From the NCBI RefSeq assembly GCF_002938435.1, contig NZ_POQT01000026.1, positions 1 to 64,000 on the forward strand: a DNA stretch of 64,000 nt, written 5' to 3'. Shown one piece after another: positions 44,683-53,707 of this stretch. The notes below the pieces were generated by a model. The model was not told the DNA's origin. It was given only the letters and a program-made list of their open reading frames with translations, and did not search any database. How positions within the stretch are numbered: position 1 is the stretch's first letter; every line of letters starts with the position of its first letter. The DNA is from Blastococcus saxobsidens (GTDB taxonomy: Bacteria > Actinomycetota > Actinomycetes > Mycobacteriales > Geodermatophilaceae). Made by a program: the position numbers and the translations under genes.

Positions 44683-44819
44683 GCGGACCGGGAGCACTGC
44701 ATCGACGACCCGGCCCACGAGGAGGAGACGGTAGGCGATGTCCGGACCGGCGGGAACGCCCGTGTCAGGCAAGTCGCCGGGCGCGGGCCTCCCGGGGCCG
44801 GGCTCGACCGGGCCGCGGG

Positions 44820-45920
44820 TCAGGCATCGTCCGCCGGACGGACAGCGGTCAGCGACCGGCGGACGTTGTCCACGATGTTCCCGGCCTCGAACAGGTCGTC
44901 GTCGGAGGTCGCCCGGGCGCGGCGCAGCTCGGCGGTGAACTCCGCCACGGCGGCGTCGGCGGCGCGCATGGCCCCGATGTCGGCGGCCGCGCCGTCGACC
45001 GAGCGGAGGACGTCCGCCAAGGCCGCGAGGGTGCGGGCCGCCGCCGGGCGCAGGTGCGGTCCCAGGGCCACCCGCTCGTTCTCCGCGATCTCGGTCTCGG
45101 CGATGACCAGGGTGAGGTCCTCGACGAGCAGGGTGAGGCGCTCGAGCGCGCGGGCCTGCCGGTACAGCCGGTCGGCGGCGTCCCGGTAGCGCCCGGCGCG
45201 CCGGTTCCCGCGGCGGGCGTCGTCGGTCTGCCGGACGGCCGCGCGCATCTGGGCCAGCAGCGGGTCGATCGTGCGGATCCGCCCGCGCCACTCGTCCTGC
45301 GTCGGCGGGTGCTCCTGCCGCAGCCCGTCCACCACGTCGTCGAGCTGCCCGGCGAGGGTGTCGCGCAGCGTGCCGAGGGACTGCTCCGCGGGCGCCAGGG
45401 GCAGGGGTGGGAACGCGGCGTTCACCAGGATGCCGACGACGGCCCCGCCGAAGGTCAGCCCGGCGAAGCCGAGGACGTACCCGGCCGGGTTCTGGGCGCC
45501 GAGGATCAGCACGAACAGAGCCGCCGTCGGCAGCCAGCTGCTGGAGCTGCCGAGCCGGGTCCACCCGGCGAGCAGGACGCCGGCGGCGACCACCACGGCC
45601 AGGGTCAGCAGCTCGGGACCGAGGACGGCGTCGCCCACGAGCGCGACCGCCGCGCCCAGGACGATGGCGGTCACCGTCTGCAGCGACTCCCGGACCGAGC
45701 CCGCCAGCGTGGCGGCGGTCGTGGCGATGACCGCCCCGAGCGGCGCGTAGTAGGGGTAGTCGTCGAGCGGTCCGGGCACCAGGTGCGCCAGCCACCAGGC
45801 CGCCGTAGCGGCGATCGCCGCCCGGACGGCCAGGCCGATCCGCGGCTGGCGGGCCCAGATCCGCGGCGCCGACGCCCAGCCGCGGAGGCGGCGCTCGGCG
45901 CCGGCCGTGCGCTGCTGCAT
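44820..45920 (-). CDS. FUSC-family (aromatic acid exporter-like) membrane protein
   Basis: A 366-residue protein with about six N-terminal helices (from RAAIAATAAWWLAHLV to GAVVGILVNAAF) and a soluble helical C-terminal domain (EQSLGTLRDTLAGQLDDVVD onward), the layout of the FUSC/YeeUP group related to aromatic-acid efflux pumps. Substrate unknown. The ATG at 45920 is preferred; an in-frame ATG at 45965 would add 15 residues, and neither has a convincing Shine-Dalgarno sequence. It is 137 bases upstream of the MFS gene. Confidence 0.83.
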   Translation of the reverse strand: MQQRTAGAERRLRGWASAPRIWARQPRIGLAVRAAIAATAAWWLAHLVPGPLDDYPYYAPLGAVIATTAATLAGSVRESLQTVTAIVLGAAVALVGDAVLGPELLTLAVVVAAGVLLAGWTRLGSSSSWLPTAALFVLILGAQNPAGYVLGFAGLTFGGAVVGILVNAAFPPLPLAPAEQSLGTLRDTLAGQLDDVVDGLRQEHPPTQDEWRGRIRTIDPLLAQMRAAVRQTDDARRGNRRAGRYRDAADRLYRQARALERLTLLVEDLTLVIAETEIAENERVALGPHLRPAAARTLAALADVLRSVDGAAADIGAMRAADAAVAEFTAELRRARATSDDDLFEAGNIVDNVRRSLTAVRPADDA

Positions 45921-46043
45921 CGTCGTCCCACCCGTCCCCGGTCGCTCGTCGGCCCGGTCCGGCATTGCACCACGGCGAACCGCCGACCCCGTCGCGGGAG
46001 GTGCGCCCGGCGGGCCAGGTGCGCGTCGCTCCCTGCGGCGGGT

Positions 46044-46556
46044 TCACCAGGTGGGTGGGGTGAGGCCGTAGCGCCGGAGGACGTCGGCCTGCCACTCGGG
46101 CTCGCCGAACTCCAGGCCGTAGGAGGCGGCGACGGCGACGAAGGCGGCCGGGTCGGTCGTGCCCGCCTCGGCGAGGTCGGCGACGTCGCGGAAGAACAGC
46201 TCGAACCCCGCGGGGCTGATGATCTCGATCATGCGCGCCGGCGTCGACCCGGCGTTCCACATGGCGTGCATCTCGCCGCGTGGCTTGGTGATGTAGCCGC
46301 CGGGCCCGAGCACCGCCTCCCGGTCGCCGGACCGGAAGCCGATCTCGCCCTCGACGACGATCGAGTACTCGTCCTCGCGGGTGTGCAGGTGCGCCGACAC
46401 GTAGGCGCCCACCGCGAACGGGTGCTCGACCACCGCCACCGAGCCCCCGGTGTCCGCGCCCCACAGCTTGAAGGCGACGCCGACGCCGTCCCCCAGGTCG
46501 GCCGTGCGGCCCTCGCCCGGCCGCACGACGGTCAGCGGCGGTGCGCCGTCGTCCAT
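46044..46556 (-). CDS. Cupin-domain protein
   Basis: A 170-residue cupin. Motif 1 is AYVSAHLHTREDEYSIVVEG (two histidines and a glutamate as metal ligands), and motif 2 is GPGGYITKPRGEMHAMWNAG (histidine). With a full 3-His/1-Glu set it can bind a metal; the reaction is not predictable, with dioxygenase or isomerase possible. ATG at 46556 is chosen over 46586 because GGGAG stands 5 bases upstream. A C-terminal helical tail (AEAGTTDPAAFVAVAASYGL) is typical of the family in actinobacteria. Confidence 0.85.
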   Translation of the reverse strand: MDDGAPPLTVVRPGEGRTADLGDGVGVAFKLWGADTGGSVAVVEHPFAVGAYVSAHLHTREDEYSIVVEGEIGFRSGDREAVLGPGGYITKPRGEMHAMWNAGSTPARMIEIISPAGFELFFRDVADLAEAGTTDPAAFVAVAASYGLEFGEPEWQADVLRRYGLTPPTW

Positions 46557-46623
46557 GGTCGCTCCCGGGGCTCGGATCGCGCTCATCGTGGAGCCGGGGA
46601 CCCGCCCGTGTCGAGGGGCCGGG

Positions 46624-48333
46624 TCACGGCAGGCGCAGGACGCGGGCCTCCCACGGGCGCAGCTCGGCGGGGTCGTCGTCGGCCATGTTGCCGAGCACCA
46701 GCTCGGCGGCCGGTGCCTCGGGCAGCAGCTCGGCCAGCCGGTACGGCGTCCGCGACAGGTTGCAGACGACGAGCAGCTCCGCCCCCTCCAGCGAGCGGGT
46801 GAACGCGTACACCTCGTCGTGGTCGGGCAGCAGCATGGTGAAGTCGCCCAGCGCCACGACGTCGTCGCTGTGCCGGAGCGCGATCAGCCGCCGGTAGTGG
46901 GCCAGCACCGAGCCGGCGTCGTCCCGCTGCGCCGCCGCATTCCACTCGACGGAGTCGGGGTTCACCGGCAGCCACGGCGTCCCGCTGGTGAACCCCGCGT
47001 TCGCGGAGGCGTCCCACTGCACCGGCGTGCGGGCGTTGTCCCGGCTCATGGTGCGCAGCGCCGCCAGCACGTGCGCCGGGTCCTCACCGGCCGACACCGC
47101 CTGCACGTGGTGGTTGAGCGACTCGACGTCGGCGAAGTCCTCCAGCGAGGTGAACGGGAAGTTGGCCATCCCGATCTCCTCGCCCTGGTAGACGTACGGC
47201 GTCCCGCGGTGCAGGTGCAGCAGCGTGGCCAGGCAGGTGGCGGAGTGGCGCCGGAACCCGGGGGAGTCGTCGCCGAAGCGGGAGACGGCGCGCGGCTGGT
47301 CGTGGTTGTCCCAGTAGAGGGAGTTCCACCCGGCGTCGGCCAGCCCCGCCTGCCAGCGGCCGAAGGATGCCTTGAGGTCGCGCATCCGCAGCGGTCGGAC
47401 GTCCCACTTCGACATCCCGTGGTCCAGGCCGACGTGCTCGAACTGGAAGACCATGTCCACCTCGGCGCGCGCCGGATCGGTGAACAGCCGGGCCTCCTCG
47501 ACCGTGACGCCGGGCATCTCGCCGACAGTGAGGAACGTTCCGTCCCGACCGGCGAACACCTCGCGGTGCATCTCGGCCAGGAACTCGTGGATCCGCGGCC
47601 CGCACAGGTAGGAGGCCGAGCCGTCACCCAGCGACGACCCGGGCAGCGGCGGGCCGTCGTGCAGGTGGCCGTCCGCGGCGACGTCCTTGCTGATCATGTT
47701 GATGACGTCCATGCGGAAGCCGTCGACCCCGCGGTCGAGCCACCACCGCATCATCGCGTGGATCGCGTGCCGGACCTGCCGGTTCTCCCAGTTCAGGTCG
47801 GGCTGCCGGCGGTCGAACAGGTGCAGGTAGTACTCGCCCGAGGCCTCGTCGAGCTCCCAGACCGGCCCGGAGAAGAACGACTGCCAGTTGGTCGGCTCGG
47901 CCCCCGGGGCGCCGGCCGCCATGCCGCCGCGCGGCGGGCGCCACCAGTACCAGTCGCGCTTGGGGGAGTCCTTCGACGAGCGGGACTCCAGGAACCACGG
48001 GTGCTGGTCGCTGGTGTGGTTGACCACCAGGTCCATCAGCAGCTTCATCCCGCGCTCGTGCAGGGCGGCGATCAGCTCGTCGAGCTGCTCCAGCGTGCCG
48101 AACAGTGGGTCGATGCCCTGGTAGTCGCTGATGTCGTAGCCGTTGTCGGCCTGCGGCGAGGGATAGACCGGGGACAGCCACAGGACGTCGACGCCGAGGT
48201 CGGCCAGGTGGTCGATCCGCTGCAGCACCCCGCCGAGGTCGCCGATGCCGTCGCCGTCGGAGTCCTGGAACGAGCGCGGGTAGACCTGGTAGACGACGGC
48301 GCGGGTCCACCACGCGGGCTGGTCAGCGGCCAT
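46624..48333 (-). CDS. GH13 alpha-glucosidase (oligo-1,6-glucosidase-like)
   Basis: A 569-residue cytoplasmic glycoside hydrolase family 13 enzyme. The (beta/alpha)8 barrel motifs are clear: LMDLVVNHTSDQHPW, GFRMDVINM with nucleophile Asp209, TVGEMPGV with acid/base Glu272, and LYWDNHDQPR with transition-state Asp345. QVYPRSFQDSDGDGIGDLGG marks the exo-acting alpha-glucosidase subgroup, which cleaves maltose, isomaltose or sucrose. No signal peptide or transporter is attached. ATG start at 48333. Confidence 0.93.
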   Translation of the reverse strand: MAADQPAWWTRAVVYQVYPRSFQDSDGDGIGDLGGVLQRIDHLADLGVDVLWLSPVYPSPQADNGYDISDYQGIDPLFGTLEQLDELIAALHERGMKLLMDLVVNHTSDQHPWFLESRSSKDSPKRDWYWWRPPRGGMAAGAPGAEPTNWQSFFSGPVWELDEASGEYYLHLFDRRQPDLNWENRQVRHAIHAMMRWWLDRGVDGFRMDVINMISKDVAADGHLHDGPPLPGSSLGDGSASYLCGPRIHEFLAEMHREVFAGRDGTFLTVGEMPGVTVEEARLFTDPARAEVDMVFQFEHVGLDHGMSKWDVRPLRMRDLKASFGRWQAGLADAGWNSLYWDNHDQPRAVSRFGDDSPGFRRHSATCLATLLHLHRGTPYVYQGEEIGMANFPFTSLEDFADVESLNHHVQAVSAGEDPAHVLAALRTMSRDNARTPVQWDASANAGFTSGTPWLPVNPDSVEWNAAAQRDDAGSVLAHYRRLIALRHSDDVVALGDFTMLLPDHDEVYAFTRSLEGAELLVVCNLSRTPYRLAELLPEAPAAELVLGNMADDDPAELRPWEARVLRLP

Positions 48334-48481
48334 GGGCCCAGCCCAGCACGCGGCGGGGCGGCCCGCACGGTCAAGCCGGCGGGAGCCGGCGAGCGCGACC
48401 GCTCCCCGGCACCCGTCGCGATGCGCTGCTTGGATGGGGGACGACGGCGCCGGGACCGACCCGGCGCGGGGAAGGAGAACC

Positions 48482-48859
48482 GTGCCCGAGCTGACCCGAC
48501 CCGAGGTCGAGCCGCCGACCGGGCCCGCCCCCGACGACCTGGTGATCGAGGACCTCGTCGTCGGCGAGGGCCAGGAGGCCGAGGCCGGCGACCTGGTGAG
48601 CGCGCACTACGTGGGCGTCACGCACGACGGCGGCGAGCAGTTCGACGCCTCCTGGGACCGCGGCGACCCGCTGGAGTTCCGCGTGGGCGTCGGCATGGTC
48701 ATCCAGGGCTGGGACGAGGGCATCGTCGGCATGAAGGTCGGCGGCCGCCGCCGGCTCACCATCCCGGCGCACAAGGCCTACGGCGAGCGCGGCGCCGGCG
48801 GCGTCATCAAGCCCGGCGCCACCCTCGTCTTCGTGGTGGACCTCGTCGGCATCCGCTGA
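48482..48859 (+). CDS. FKBP-type peptidyl-prolyl cis-trans isomerase
   Basis: A 125-residue single-domain FKBP that speeds proline isomerisation in folding proteins. Residues seen include VSAHYVGVTHDGGEQFDASWDRG, LEFRVGVGMVIQGWDEGI (the tryptophan floor of the pocket), GGRRRLTIPAHKAYGERG and LVFVVDLVGI. No signal peptide, so cytoplasmic. GTG start with GGAAGGAG just upstream. A FrnE-type DsbA gene follows after 39 bases on the same strand and may be cotranscribed. Confidence 0.93.
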   Translation: MPELTRPEVEPPTGPAPDDLVIEDLVVGEGQEAEAGDLVSAHYVGVTHDGGEQFDASWDRGDPLEFRVGVGMVIQGWDEGIVGMKVGGRRRLTIPAHKAYGERGAGGVIKPGATLVFVVDLVGIR

Positions 48860-48898
48860 CCCGGAATCGTCGAGCAGGCACACGACGTTGGGCCGGGC

Positions 48899-49594
48899 AT
48901 GCAGGTAGAGGTCTGGTCCGACGTCGTGTGCCCGTGGTGCTACATCGGGAAGCGCCGCCTGGAGGCCGCGCTGGAGAAGTTCCCGCACCGCGACCAGGTC
49001 GAGGTCGTCTGGCGTTCCTTCCAGCTCGACCCCACCGCTCCCGAGGGGGAGGTGCACCCGACGCTGCCCGCGCTGGCCGCCAAGTACGGCACCAGCGTCG
49101 AGCAGATGCGGCAGAACATGGCCCAGGTCGAGCAGGTGGCCGCCGGCGAGGGCCTGCAGTACCACCTGACGGACGCCGTCAGCGGCAACACCCTGCTGGC
49201 CCACGAGCTGCTGCACCTGGCCGCCGAGCACGGCAGGCGCAACGAGCTCAAGGAGCTCCTGCTGCACGCCTACTTCGAGAAGGGCCGGTCGGTCTTCGAC
49301 GTCGACTCCCTCGTCCCGCTCGCCGTCCAGGTGGGCCTCGACGAGGCCGAGGTGCGCGAGGCGCTGGGGGACCGGCGCCACCTGGCCGCCGTGCAGCAGG
49401 ACAGCGCCACCGCGCAGTCGCTGGGCGCCACCGGCGTCCCGTTCTTCGTGGTCGACCGCACGTACGGCGCCGCCGGCGCCCAGCCCGCCGAGCTGCTGCT
49501 CCAGATGCTGGAGCGGGCCTGGGCCGACGCGAACCCGCTGATCACGGTCCCGGCCGCCGAGGGCTGCACGGAAGACGGCTGCGCGGTCAGCTGA
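48899..49594 (+). CDS. DsbA-family oxidoreductase, FrnE-like
   Basis: A 231-residue thioredoxin-fold protein with the long helical insert of FrnE-type 2-hydroxychromene-2-carboxylate isomerase/DsbA proteins. The active site is DVVCPWCYIGK (Cys11-Pro-Trp-Cys14), intact here in contrast to the other DsbA relative in this window, and ATGVPFFVVDR supplies the cis-proline. No signal peptide, so cytoplasmic thiol redox work. It is followed by a hairpin terminator at 49604-49653. Confidence 0.9.
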   Translation: MQVEVWSDVVCPWCYIGKRRLEAALEKFPHRDQVEVVWRSFQLDPTAPEGEVHPTLPALAAKYGTSVEQMRQNMAQVEQVAAGEGLQYHLTDAVSGNTLLAHELLHLAAEHGRRNELKELLLHAYFEKGRSVFDVDSLVPLAVQVGLDEAEVREALGDRRHLAAVQQDSATAQSLGATGVPFFVVDRTYGAAGAQPAELLLQMLERAWADANPLITVPAAEGCTEDGCAVS

Positions 49595-49603
49595 GCCCGC
49601 GAT

Positions 49604-49653
49604 TGCGCGCCGAGGGACGTCTCGGGGGCCTCCGAGACGTCCTCCGGTGCGCA
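49604..49653. terminator. Bidirectional hairpin terminator, shared-sequence family A
   Basis: A 22-bp stem (49604-49625 with 49632-49653) with one mismatch, two G-T pairs and a six-base loop. It lies 9 bases after the FrnE-like gene and 16 bases before the stop of the convergent nitronate monooxygenase gene, so should end both. The left arm (GCGCGCCGAGGGACGTCTCG) shares sequence with the hairpin at 40698-40747. Confidence 0.72.
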
Positions 49654-49669
49654 TGGGCGCGACGGCGGT

Positions 49670-50626
49670 TCAGTCCAGCAGGTCGGGCACTTTCCGCAGC
49701 GCCTGCTCGGCGTCCTGGGTGAGGGTCCGGACGACGTCGGTGGCCGAGCGCTCCTCGGTCACCAGGCCGACCGACTCCCCGGCGTAGAGCGGCGCATGCT
49801 CCAGGTCGTCGCTCTTCCGCGCCTCGACCACCCGTCGGGACGCGTCGTCGTCGTGCTCCAGCGCGTCCTCGCGGCCGTGCCAGGCGCGGCTGAACTCGTT
49901 GACCAGCGCCCGCCCGGGCCAGCGGGCGGGCCAGGCCAGGCGCTGCGCCACGTCGAAGGCGCGGGTCAGCACCGTCTCCTCCCCCGCGGCAGCACGCACG
50001 CGGGCCCGCGCGGCGGGGGAGTTCAGGCCTTCCGGGCAGGCCAGCAGCGGCGTCCCGATCCAGACGCCGGCGGCCCCGGCCGCGAGGACGGCGGCCATCC
50101 CGCGCCCGGTGGCGATCCCGCCGGCGGCCACCACCGGCAGGTCGGTGAGCGTCAGGACCTCCTGCAGCAGCGGCAGGGTGGCGCGGTGGCCCGTGTGCCC
50201 GCCGGCCTCGCTGCCCTGGGCGACGACGAGGTCGACGCCGGCGGCCACGGCCCGCTGCACGTCGGCCACGGTGTTGACCTGCGTGGCCACCGCGATACCG
50301 GCGTCGTGCAGCGGCGCCACGTACGGGCCGGGATCACCGAAGGAGACCGACACCAGCGTGGGCCGGGCGGCGATCGTCGCCTCCAGCAGGTCCGGGCGGT
50401 CGTCGAGCACCCAGGCCATCAGCCCCACGCCGAACGGCAGGCCGGCCGGTATCGCGCACTGCTCGGCGACGAAACCGGCGGAGTGGTTCCCCGCGACGCC
50501 GATCATCCCGAGGCCGCCCCCACGGGAGACGGCGGCGGCCAGCGCACCACCGGAGACGCCGGCCATCGGCGCACCGATGACCGGCGTCCCCAGGGAGAGG
50601 AGACGGGTCAGCGCAGTCCTGATCAC
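49670..50626 (-). CDS. Nitronate monooxygenase (2-nitropropane dioxygenase family)
   Basis: A 318-residue FMN-dependent TIM-barrel oxidase. It shows VIGAPMAGVSGGALAAAVSRGGGLG at the N-terminus, QGSEAGGHTGHRATLPLLQE with the catalytic histidine region, and GGIATGRGMAAVLAAGAAGVWIGTPLLACPEG for flavin phosphate binding. The family oxidises alkyl nitronates such as propionate 3-nitronate; some members are enoyl-ACP reductases (FabK), but the GGHTGH form favours nitronate oxidation. GTG start at 50626. Confidence 0.9.
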   Translation of the reverse strand: MIRTALTRLLSLGTPVIGAPMAGVSGGALAAAVSRGGGLGMIGVAGNHSAGFVAEQCAIPAGLPFGVGLMAWVLDDRPDLLEATIAARPTLVSVSFGDPGPYVAPLHDAGIAVATQVNTVADVQRAVAAGVDLVVAQGSEAGGHTGHRATLPLLQEVLTLTDLPVVAAGGIATGRGMAAVLAAGAAGVWIGTPLLACPEGLNSPAARARVRAAAGEETVLTRAFDVAQRLAWPARWPGRALVNEFSRAWHGREDALEHDDDASRRVVEARKSDDLEHAPLYAGESVGLVTEERSATDVVRTLTQDAEQALRKVPDLLD

Positions 50627-50647
50627 GCCGCCATCCTGGTCCGGGCG

Positions 50648-50890
50648 TCACTTGGCCGCAGGGCCGCCCTGCTCTGTGCCCTGCAGGCGGCCGAGGAACT
50701 CGTGGCACCTCGCGGCGCGCTTGGAGTCCTGCTTCATCACCTTGCGGAAGAACTCGGCGACGTCGTCCAGACCGGCGTTCTCGGCGTCCCGGACGTACTG
50801 GCCGTAGTCGTGCCCGGCCTTGAGCGAGTGGTATTGGACGGAGATCAGGTCGTAGTAGACGTCCTCGAAGCCGGTCTCACCGGTGGCCAT
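50648..50890 (-). CDS. Small helical protein, unknown function
   Basis: An 80-residue protein, mostly helix: DVYYDLISVQYHSLKAGHDY then YVRDAENAGLDDVAEFFRKV and RCHEFLGRL. The helix-turn-helix pattern with spaced Glu, His and Asp residues recalls a half ferritin/rubrerythrin-like fold, though full EXXH motifs are not visible. ATG at 50890 is fixed by GAGGAGGAC just upstream. It stands 21 bases from the nitronate monooxygenase gene start on the same strand, so may lead it. Confidence 0.72.
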   Translation of the reverse strand: MATGETGFEDVYYDLISVQYHSLKAGHDYGQYVRDAENAGLDDVAEFFRKVMKQDSKRAARCHEFLGRLQGTEQGGPAAK

Positions 50891-50958
50891 CGGTCCTCCT
50901 CGGGATGCAACGGGTGTGGTGGCGGCCACATACCCGCCAGGACCGGTCCGTCACACCG

Positions 50959-51177
50959 TCAGGTGGACGGGTCGTCGGAAAGCGCCCCGCCGGTGACGTC
51001 ACCGCCGCCCGCCTCGTCGGCGAGCGTCTCGCTGGTCGCCAGCTCCTCCTCGCCGGTGGCCGCCGGGTCGTCGGCGGTGGACGCCAGGTCGTCGCCCTGG
51101 CCGTAGGCGCCGGGATCGGCCTGCGTGGTGCGGGGGTCGTTGAGCGGGTCCGGGGTGTCGGGATCGGTGACGGTCAT
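50959..51177 (-). CDS. Small acidic protein, unknown function
   Basis: A 72-residue, strongly acidic, low-complexity protein (DPDTPDPLNDPRTTQADPG at the start, ATGEEELATSETLADEAGG near the end), probably disordered; no family recognised. ATG at 51177. It is in the same open frame as the truncated membrane-protein remnant that begins at ATG 51546, so a read-through fusion of about 195 residues is possible if that upstream promoter still works. Confidence 0.55.
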   Translation of the reverse strand: MTVTDPDTPDPLNDPRTTQADPGAYGQGDDLASTADDPAATGEEELATSETLADEAGGGDVTGGALSDDPST

Positions 51178-51252
51178 GCACGGGGTCCTATCCCGGCGTC
51201 CCGGAGGCGAACCCCTGGCCCGATGCGCAGCCGATGTGCTGCGCATCCACCC

Positions 51253-51310
51253 GTGGAGGCACTCCAGGCGCTCGCCGATCCGACGCGGCGCGAGCTGATC
51301 GGCCTGCCGG
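51253..51310 (+). pseudogene. ArsR-family regulator, N-terminal remnant
   Basis: On the plus strand GTG at 51253 opens VEALQALADPTRRELIGL, which is the start of an ArsR-type winged-helix regulator (consensus like LADPTRREIL). The homology ends after about 18 residues, at the meeting point with an oppositely oriented membrane-protein remnant, and what follows is antisense. Only the 5' end of the regulator gene survives. Confidence 0.5.
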
Positions 51311-51329
51311 CGGCGCTCGGAGAGGTGAC

Positions 51330-51546
51330 CCGCGACCATCCCGGCCCACGCCTGGGCGCCGAGCAGGTGGTACGGAGCGCTGATCGCCGTACCGAACCAC
51401 CACGAGTCGCGGGCGACGTGGTCCGGCCTGCCCGTCATGAACGGCACGTCGTGGTGCAGCCGCCGACGGAGGGCGCCCACCTGGCCGGCGAGACCGGCGG
51501 CGAGCTGGATCGACGAGGCGCCCGGGAGCGCCGAGGAGTACGCCAT
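51330..51546 (-). pseudogene. Membrane-protein gene remnant, 5' end only
   Basis: ATG at 51546 opens MAYSSALPGASSIQLAAGLA, GQVGALRRRLHHDVPFM, then GRPDHVARDSWWFGTAISAP and YHLLGAQAWAGM, a sequence with protein-like composition and membrane character. The homologous character fades near 51330, where the frame runs antisense into the ArsR remnant. TACGGT (complement of 51555-51560) stands 8 bases before the ATG, so its promoter is intact. It appears to be the 5' part of a gene that lost its 3' part in a deletion. Confidence 0.45.
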
Positions 51547-51701
51547 GCGGGGAGACCGTAGGGCCGATCGCCGCGGGCGCGGGAGGCTTCCCGGGCCGGT
51601 CGACCGTCGCCTGCCGCAGGCCCGGGGGAGCGGGTGGCTCGCCGTCCACCAGGGTCTTCGGACCCGCGGACCAGACGTCCTAGACGTAACATGTCTCACG
51701 G

Positions 51702-51729
51702 TTGCATCGGCGTGAACCGCCGGTAGCCT
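51702..51729 (+). promoter_or_regulatory. Candidate pckG promoter
   Basis: TTGCAT (51702-51707) and TAGCCT (51724-51729) are 16 bases apart, a SigA-type -35/-10 pair with reasonable matches. The region upstream contains a near-repeat of AGACGT (51673-51678 and 51682-51687) that might be an operator. The pckG start is 93 bases downstream. Confidence 0.45.
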
Positions 51730-51822
51730 CACGTGATCCGACGTTGCGCCAGCACCGACGCCGGGTTCACCGCACCAGCGCCGGTGCCAGAGTCGCCCGG
51801 CTACCCAGAGGATGGAGAAGCC

Positions 51823-53637
51823 GTGACTTCAGTGGCCACCCCCGGTCTCGACGACGCCCCCACCGCGCACGCCCGGCTCCTCGCCTGGGTGCGTGAGATG
51901 GCGGAGCTGACCACCCCGGATCAGGTGGTGTGGGTCGACGGCTCCGACGAGGAGTGGGAACGGCTCACCCAGAAGCTGGTCGACGCCGGCACCTTCACCC
52001 GCCTGGCCAAGAAGCCCAACTCGTTCTGGGCCGCCTCCGACCCCAGGGACGTCGCCCGGGTCGAGGACCGCACCTACATCTGCTCGGTCGACGAGGCCGA
52101 CGCCGGGCCCACCAACAACTGGATGGCCCCCGACGAGATGAAGGCGGTCATGACCGGGCTCTACCGGGGCTCGATGCGTGGCCGCACGATGTACGTCATC
52201 CCGTTCTGCATGGGCCCCGTCGAGGCCGAGAACCCGATGTTCGGTGTCGAGCTCACCGACTCGGAGTACGTCGTGGTCTCCATGCGCGTCATGGCGCGCA
52301 TCGGCCAGTACGTCCTGGACGCCATGGGCACCGACCGGCCGTTCGTGCCGGCCATGCACTCCCTGGGCGCCCCGCTCGAGGACGGCCAGCAGGACGTGCC
52401 GTGGCCGTGCAGTGACACCAAGTACATCGTCCAGTTCCCCGAGGAGCGGGCCATCTGGTCCTACGGCTCCGGCTACGGCGGCAACGCGCTGCTGGGCAAG
52501 AAGTGCTACTCGCTCCGGATCGCCTCGGTCATGGCCCGCGACGAGGGCTGGCTGGCCGAGCACATGCTGATCCTCAAGCTGACCAGCCCGCAGCAGAAGA
52601 CCTACTACATCGCCGCCGCCTTCCCCAGCGCCTGCGGCAAGACCAACCTGGCGATGCTCGAGCCGACCATCCCGGGCTGGAAGGTCGAGACCCTGGGCGA
52701 CGACATCGCCTGGATGCGCTTCGGCGAGGACGGTCGCCTCTACGCCCTCAACCCCGAGTTCGGTCTCTTCGGCGTCGCGCCGGGCACCGGCTGGGACACC
52801 AACCCCAACGCGATGCGCACCATCGACCAGGGCAACTCGGTGTTCACCAACGTCGGGCTCACCGACGACGGCGACATCTGGTGGGAGGGCATGACCGAGG
52901 AGCCGCCGGCCCACCTCATCGACTGGAAGGGCCGCGACTGGACGCCGGACAGCGACGAGCCCTCCAGCCACGCCAACAGCCGCTTCTGCACCCCGATCAC
53001 GCAGTGCCCGATCCTGGCGCCGGAGTACGAGGACCCGAAGGGCGTGCCGATCTCGGCGATCCTCTTCGGCGGCCGCCGCAAGACCACCATCCCGCTGGTC
53101 AGCGAGGCCCGGGACTGGAACCACGGCGTCTTCCTGGGCGCGACCCTGTCGTCGGAGACGACCGCCGCCGCCACCGGTGCCGTCGGCGTCGTCCGCCGCG
53201 ACCCGTTCGCCATGCTGCCGTTCATCGGCTACAACGCCGGCGACTACCTCGGCCACTGGGTCGAGACCGGCAAGCAGCACGACGCCAGCAAGCTGCCGCG
53301 GATCTTCTACGTGAACTGGTTCCGCCGCGACTCCGACGGCGGCTTCCTCTGGCCGGGCTTCGGCGAGAACAGCCGCGTGCTCAAGTGGGTCGTCGAGCGC
53401 CTCGAGGGGACGGCGGCCGCCGTCGAGACCCCCGTCGGTCACGTGCCCACCGTCGACTCGCTCGACGTCTCCGGGCTGGACATGACGCCCGAGCAGGTCG
53501 AGCAGGCCCTCGCCGTCAAGCCCGAGGAGTGGCGCGAGGAGATCCCGCAGATCACCGAGTGGTTCGAGAAGTTCGGCGACAAGCTGCCCAGCACCATGTG
53601 GGACGAGCTGGAGATCCTGAAGAGCCGCCTCGCCTGA
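51823..53637 (+). CDS. pckG: Phosphoenolpyruvate carboxykinase (GTP)
   Basis: A 604-residue GTP-type PEP carboxykinase converting oxaloacetate and GTP to PEP, CO2 and GDP, the entry to gluconeogenesis. The P-loop with the reactive cysteine is [47 protein letters not shown]-type and [16 protein letters not shown] stretches hold metal and substrate ligands. The full family length is present. GTG at 51823 is supported by GGAG 5 bases upstream. A tripartite hairpin region follows 70 bases downstream. Confidence 0.96.
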   Translation: MTSVATPGLDDAPTAHARLLAWVREMAELTTPDQVVWVDGSDEEWERLTQKLVDAGTFTRLAKKPNSFWAASDPRDVARVEDRTYICSVDEADAGPTNNWMAPDEMKAVMTGLYRGSMRGRTMYVIPFCMGPVEAENPMFGVELTDSEYVVVSMRVMARIGQYVLDAMGTDRPFVPAMHSLGAPLEDGQQDVPWPCSDTKYIVQFPEERAIWSYGSGYGGNALLGKKCYSLRIASVMARDEGWLAEHMLILKLTSPQQKTYYIAAAFPSACGKTNLAMLEPTIPGWKVETLGDDIAWMRFGEDGRLYALNPEFGLFGVAPGTGWDTNPNAMRTIDQGNSVFTNVGLTDDGDIWWEGMTEEPPAHLIDWKGRDWTPDSDEPSSHANSRFCTPITQCPILAPEYEDPKGVPISAILFGGRRKTTIPLVSEARDWNHGVFLGATLSSETTAAATGAVGVVRRDPFAMLPFIGYNAGDYLGHWVETGKQHDASKLPRIFYVNWFRRDSDGGFLWPGFGENSRVLKWVVERLEGTAAAVETPVGHVPTVDSLDVSGLDMTPEQVEQALAVKPEEWREEIPQITEWFEKFGDKLPSTMWDELEILKSRLA

Positions 53638-53707
53638 GGCGTCGAGCGGGGGGCCCGGACCGCGGCCGGTCGGGGCTCTCCGCCGTCCGTGCCCGCCCCG
53701 CCGCCAC

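Noticed and set aside
43480-46464. A 994-residue minus-strand open frame
   Set aside because: The MFS gene accounts for the part to 44682; the rest is a shadow of the FUSC and cupin genes in other frames.
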